Source: Chondrilla cf. caribensis (Eukaryota; Porifera; Demospongiae; Chondrillida; Chondrillidae). Taken from it: DNA of 64,000 bases. The stretch is from NCBI GenBank assembly GCA_964020155.1, contig OZ026555.1, positions 2,883,782 through 2,947,781 on the forward strand. Direction: 5' to 3'. This document shows positions 60,001-64,000 of the stretch, one piece after another. Within the stretch, counting starts at the first letter, position 1. Each line of letters opens with the position of its first letter. The translations under genes were made by a program, and so were the position numbers. Under the pieces are notes generated by a model that was given only the letters and a program-made list of their open reading frames with translations, made no database searches and was not told where the DNA came from.

Positions 60001-63000
60001 GCACACTGTATTGTATGTGAGTACATTTGCTACATATTGTATGGGATGTGAGTACAGTTCATACGTACATATTGTTACTGTACATACTGTATGGTAGGTG
60101 AGTTCATATGCTATTTACTGTATGGTGGGTGAGTGCATATGCTACATGTTGTATAGTAAGTGAGTACATGCGTACATATGCTACATACTTTATGGTAGGT
60201 GAGTACGTATGCTACATCAGTGTTAGAAATAACGGTCGGACTTTGGACATTATCCGACCATTTTGGCCATTTGTCCGATCCAAAAATGCTGGGGTCGGAC
60301 ATTTGGCCGAGCACAATTGAAGGGCCACTGCCATGAAAGCTGGTCTCAAATCACTTTGTTTAGTTATTAAACACCCGTGGTATTGTTAAAAAATTGCCGT
60401 TCTTATTTCAAATGAGTGAAATTTGCAGTTTTTGTCTACAAAATCACCGATAATCGGCCATTTTGAAATACGTATAATGACGTCACAAGAGGCCCACTAT
60501 CATAACAATGTAGTGTATACATTGGATAAGGAGATTTTTATAGTGAATTGTTGAATAATAATGTATGAAGTGATAGTTTTCAAGTGAATTTTATATTGCA
60601 TTATGTGACATGAAGATCCATACAAACAATGTCCGACCCAGATTGAACATGTTCAACCCAAATTCAATTTAAAGTGCTCAGACATTTGTCCAACCACTTT
60701 TGCTACCTTATTTCTAACACTGCTACATACTCTATGGTAAGTGAGTACGTATGCTACATACTGTATATTACTTATGTAGGTACATGTACTAGGTTTCTGC
60801 AATAAGGGTAAAACCTACGTACATTTATTATGATAACAGGCATCTGTACCACAATTACCACGATTATCATGTTATATTGTGATTTTAAGTTTCCTCCAAT
60901 GAGTGAAAATTGAAACATTACACTTAGCTCAAAAAGGCAAGTTTAAAGTACGTACATAGATGAAATCAACTATTAAGCTAATGAAGATTTGTATTGTACA
61001 ATATGTAAATCAATTCAGTCAAGGATTTGAGCTAAAAACACTAACATATGTATACAGATTTTCCAGAAGTAAACAAGAGAGGAGGTGTTTTCACAATAAT
61101 ATTCATCTTGTTATCATATAAATATACGTATTATTATTGCGTTTACTGCACATGCCTTACATGTACTTCATACCATGTAGTATGTACTTGGATACGAACT
61201 GGTACATACATATGTACATACGTACATACCACTGTATGGTATGTGGATACATATACTACTTAACTGTCTGGTAACTTTAGTACATACGTACGTACGTACA
61301 TATGCCTCATGCTGTACAGTACATGAGTGCATGTGTATGCTACGTCCCGTATGCTATGTGAGTAGATGCTGTATTTTCACTAATGTATAGTACTTCATTT
61401 GAATTGTAGCTTACATACCGTACATCTTTGACACAGATTGTATGTGCACATTTCGAAGAAAATCTAAAGATTCTCAGTAGGATGAAAGAAATAGTCAGAA
61501 AGATCTATGGATTAGGGCACCTTTCCAGTGGTTAGTAATCTATGGTCTTCACTGGGTGCTGATTAAAGTTACTTGTTGTGTGTTGCTTATCGACTGTCAT
61601 TGATTATACTAATAAATTGAAAAGTTGCATTTTTCAGAACAACGTGTTTCAGCGAATCCATACATTCTCACTCGAGTTGTAAAGCGTACCAAATTATAAT
61701 CACAGCAAGTTCCTATGGTGTTGAATTTATCCAGCAACCTGATTTTTCTGATGTCTTTAATGATATCAAATGACACAGGAACAACTGTCTAGACCTACAT
61801 ACCCTGGCTATACTCCAGTAATGTATGCTACATACATATATGCGATTGGTACATACTACGTTATGTTCAAAAAGTGTACATTATACAGCATATTCATCCC
61901 ATTTGCTGAACAGGTGCTAGATTTCCATTGATACAGCTGCAGTCATGTTGGATGGAATGCATCAATATTCTGGATGTATAGTGCCCTCCAAACGTTCCAT
62001 GGGTGCACATTGTCCATAGGATAACCACCAGATTGTGTTTACCTGTTTATTGCTTTAAAATCATATTACATCAAAGGATCTTCAAATTTAGCTTAATGGC
62101 TAAAATGTTCCCAAATGTCTACAAGATTCATAACTACAGTATATACGTACGTATGTACATGCACATACGTAATATTATGCGGTATTTTGAGCTATCCATA
62201 CTTACCTTCATGTCTTTGTAGTTAGATACGTATATACGTAGTGTTCATCTAGTATACCATATTCTCTTCTATAGGCTACATCGACTATCTTCCAGCATCA
62301 GAAAATCTAGTTGCACAGATCAATCGTTCCTGCAATCTGCTGTTGAAGCATGTGCAGACTTCTGTTAACCAAACACTGTCTGCTTTGGAGGAGGTAGATT
62401 TGCGAAAAAGTGCCCATTCATACAAGGAGGTATGTATGTATGCATGCTTAATCTGTGTGTACTTACATATTTCCCTGGTGCAAGGGTATTTCAACTAAGT
62501 ATTTCAAAGTATCCAACTTGCAGGCCTTCATTTAGCAATTCTCCCAAGGTGGGAGGGAATGAGTGTGTACGTATGAGAAAGGGGGGGTTCTATCAGATTC
62601 TCTGTGAGCGTTGGAAATTTATATATTTTAGACTCTCTGAGATTGCTTTTGTGTATACGTATCCTCATATTGACTAAATTCTGAGATTTGGTATAAGCAG
62701 GTCATGTTTATAGTTACGACCTGAGAATGTGGGAGAACATCTGCAGATTGGGGAAGTCACAGAATAATATTTGAAGGGTATATGAAATAACCTGTTGCAA
62801 ACTGTCTCCAGTCTCAAGTCTCAAGGCCTTCAGCCTATATGCAATTTTATTAAAGTGTTTATTTGAACTCCAAGGGGTGAGGGTGGGGGGGATAGTGCCT
62901 CCTAACGGCTGCCCTGACTTGAGTATATTTTCCATACATGTACCCTTCTAGAGTGGGGGGTTATGTGGCAGTATGTACGTACGTGAGCTTCAGCCTCGGT

Positions 63001-63388
63001 CATCCCATTCTTCTCACCTACTCACACAATACCCCTCATAGAGAGGCTATATCTATTATGTACTTGTGTGTACATCCCAGTGTGTACGGATGTACATGCA
63101 TCTTCAGTTTTAAGTAATAGTCTTAGTACCATACAAACTTCATGTTTCCTGCAGACTTCTTGGTAAATATATGACACATGCCCTGTGTCCTTGGTGTGAA
63201 CAACAGGTTTGATTACCTCATGTAAACCCTTTATTACACTCCAGATGATTTGTTGGATGATATTTTCCTGTAAATATGCTGAACGTAATTTGGAGATGTT
63301 GGGGAATAGAGAAGAAGAGAAGATGTCTGGTCTACAAGAACTCCTGGAAGGGTTGCAGACCCTGGAGGCTATGCTGGGCAGCACTTGA
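54077..63388 (+). CDS. Unrecognised multi-exon protein with poly-proline tract (two possible 3' ends)
   Basis: Exons with matching phase: 54077-54202, 54676-55029, 55868-56222, 56672-56973, 57075-57170, 57217-57345, 57715-57786, 58441-58535, 58652-58675, 58789-58948, 59642-59818 and 61437-61530. Then either 61639 to about 61699 (681 residues) or 62275-62429 plus 63245-63388 (760 residues). Order: basic start MLRRRRSVAPR; Ser/Pro/Lys-rich, disordered first third with nuclear-type KR clusters (PRSKRKRSN); a run of about 18 residues that is mostly Pro; KVILRDMQQRLRSRMRKQM; then about 390 mostly helical residues (EIKILAEKKQAELCDLL, EEVSTFIESYQEGL, ANHLLQLALQLARCV, ENLKILSRMKEIVRKIYGL). The join between exons 3 and 4 needs a non-classical acceptor (GGAAAG) and is the weakest point; exon 3 could instead end at its own stop (56243). 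The layout of disordered part, poly-Pro and helical C-terminus recalls actin regulators and PRR11, but I cannot assign it. Confidence 0.7.
59838..60217. repeat. Minisatellite, about 30-bp units
   Basis: Units like TGTGTACATATGCTACATATT and GTATGGGATG are repeated about ten times in intron 11 and resume at 60723-60770 beyond an inserted element. Confidence 0.85.
60218..60722. mobile_element. 505-bp MITE inside the minisatellite
   Basis: Ends CAGTGTTAGAAATAA and TTATTTCTAACACTG are perfect inverted repeats; next to them are clustered GTCGGAC / GTCCGA words in both orientations. Flanked by CTACAT on each side (60212-60217 and 60723-60728), a possible 6-bp target duplication, though the host array itself repeats this word. 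CAGTG ends are hAT-like, but hAT gives 8 bp. Confidence 0.85.
61437..61699 (+). other. Alternative terminal exon region of the poly-proline gene
   Basis: Exon 12 (61437-61530) ends in phase 1 at GTTAGT. The acceptor TTTTTCAG at 61638 gives EQRVSANPYILTRVV and a stop near 61699; the acceptor CTATAG at 62274 fits the same phase and continues YIDYLPASENLVAQINRS. Both are open, so the 3' end is either alternative or one is cryptic. Confidence 0.55.
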
Positions 63389-64000
63389 ATTGATATTTGA
63401 ATGCACATTCATTGTTGCTGTTATTTGGGTCCACGATAAACACAGGTTTATAATAATTTGAAGTGTTGTAGAGTTTAGATGACAGTGGAGATCAATATAA
63501 GGCATGTGCAATAGTACAGTATCATAGTTTTATTGCAGGAACATCTATAATATTGTGATGTAATATTTTACCAAACCTTATCGTGATATTTGCTAGGATG
63601 GAAAAAGTATTAAAAATAATTTCAAAGTATTACTTTCATTCCCCCCTTCAAGTATTTTTACAAGACTACAAAGAATCTTTATGTTATCAATGTATACACA
63701 TTTGTTACATGTATTGTGGTCGATGGCACTGTTTTTGCATGTGCGGATCAAAGAGGTTATTATACATAATATGTATACGTAATTTAATAACGGGTTTTTG
63801 CAGACAGTCAGGATTTATGTCATGTTTCAGTTGCAAACTAAAGTAATATTTATCACGGGACATACGTACATTTCAGTATTTATTTATTTATTTACTTATG
63901 ATTAATCTCATATAAGATATATTTCAAACACTACCATAATAAGTAAGAACTTAGCCTTAGCCGTGTACACTGCACACAGTTTTGCAGTCTTTAAAATGTT
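63389..64000. other. 3' flank, no gene seen
   Basis: AT-rich with a (TATT)n run near 63880. No recognisable ORF or RNA gene. Confidence 0.5.

Overview
This is nuclear DNA of a multicellular animal, probably a marine invertebrate, and a demosponge fits best. Supporting signs are short GT-AG introns, AATAAA poly(A) signals, recognisable metazoan housekeeping genes (TRMU, VCPKMT, a STK11IP/nischarin-like gene, a GST), interstitial TTAGGG-type repeats, dense (TACATACG)-like intron sequence, and many decayed retroelements of types common in sponge and cnidarian genomes. The taxon is inferred, not proven. No bacterial operons, CRISPR arrays or rRNA genes were seen.

Layout. 1-6.2 kb: 3' part of a plus-strand LRR plus PH-like-domain gene. 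6.5-7.8 kb: a minus-strand, three-exon glutathione S-transferase with a long CA microsatellite in an intron. 8-17 kb: a duplicated zone with a broken copy of a STELLO-like glycosyltransferase gene (frameshifts plus a MITE insertion), retroelement scraps, a third, internally deleted STELLO fragment and a large foldback element. 16.7-28.3 kb: TRMU in nine exons. Its first intron (7.5 kb) is stuffed with two inverted LINE copies, a second LINE fragment, a pogo/Tigger relic and another TIR element. 28.7-33 kb: an intact single-exon STELLO-like gene of more than 940 codons. 33-42 kb: a GC-rich nest of TIR elements and hairpins, a 1.8-kb tandem duplication that carries interstitial telomeric repeats, and a precise 22-bp palindrome polymorphism. 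42.2-47.6 kb: a nearly intact APE-type LINE. 48-51.6 kb: more duplicated fragments and a broken ULP/SENP-like peptidase gene. 51.8-53.9 kb: VCPKMT (METTL21D), minus strand, five exons. 54.1-63.4 kb: a 13- or 14-exon plus-strand gene with a poly-proline tract that I do not recognise. It starts 150 bp from VCPKMT, head-to-head.

The main theme is repeated copying of one local block: GST start codon / divergent promoter / TRMU exon 1 / a stretch with a tRNA-like B box / STELLO 3' flank / STELLO gene. Pieces of it occur around 7.8-12.3, 14.4-17.2, 28.7-33.0 and 48.2-51.4 kb. Only one STELLO copy (30-33 kb) and one TRMU exon 1 (16.7 kb) remain open. All multi-exon models were built by hand from splice signals and reading phase, so boundaries may be off by a base in places. 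tRNA scanning and homology searches were not possible.
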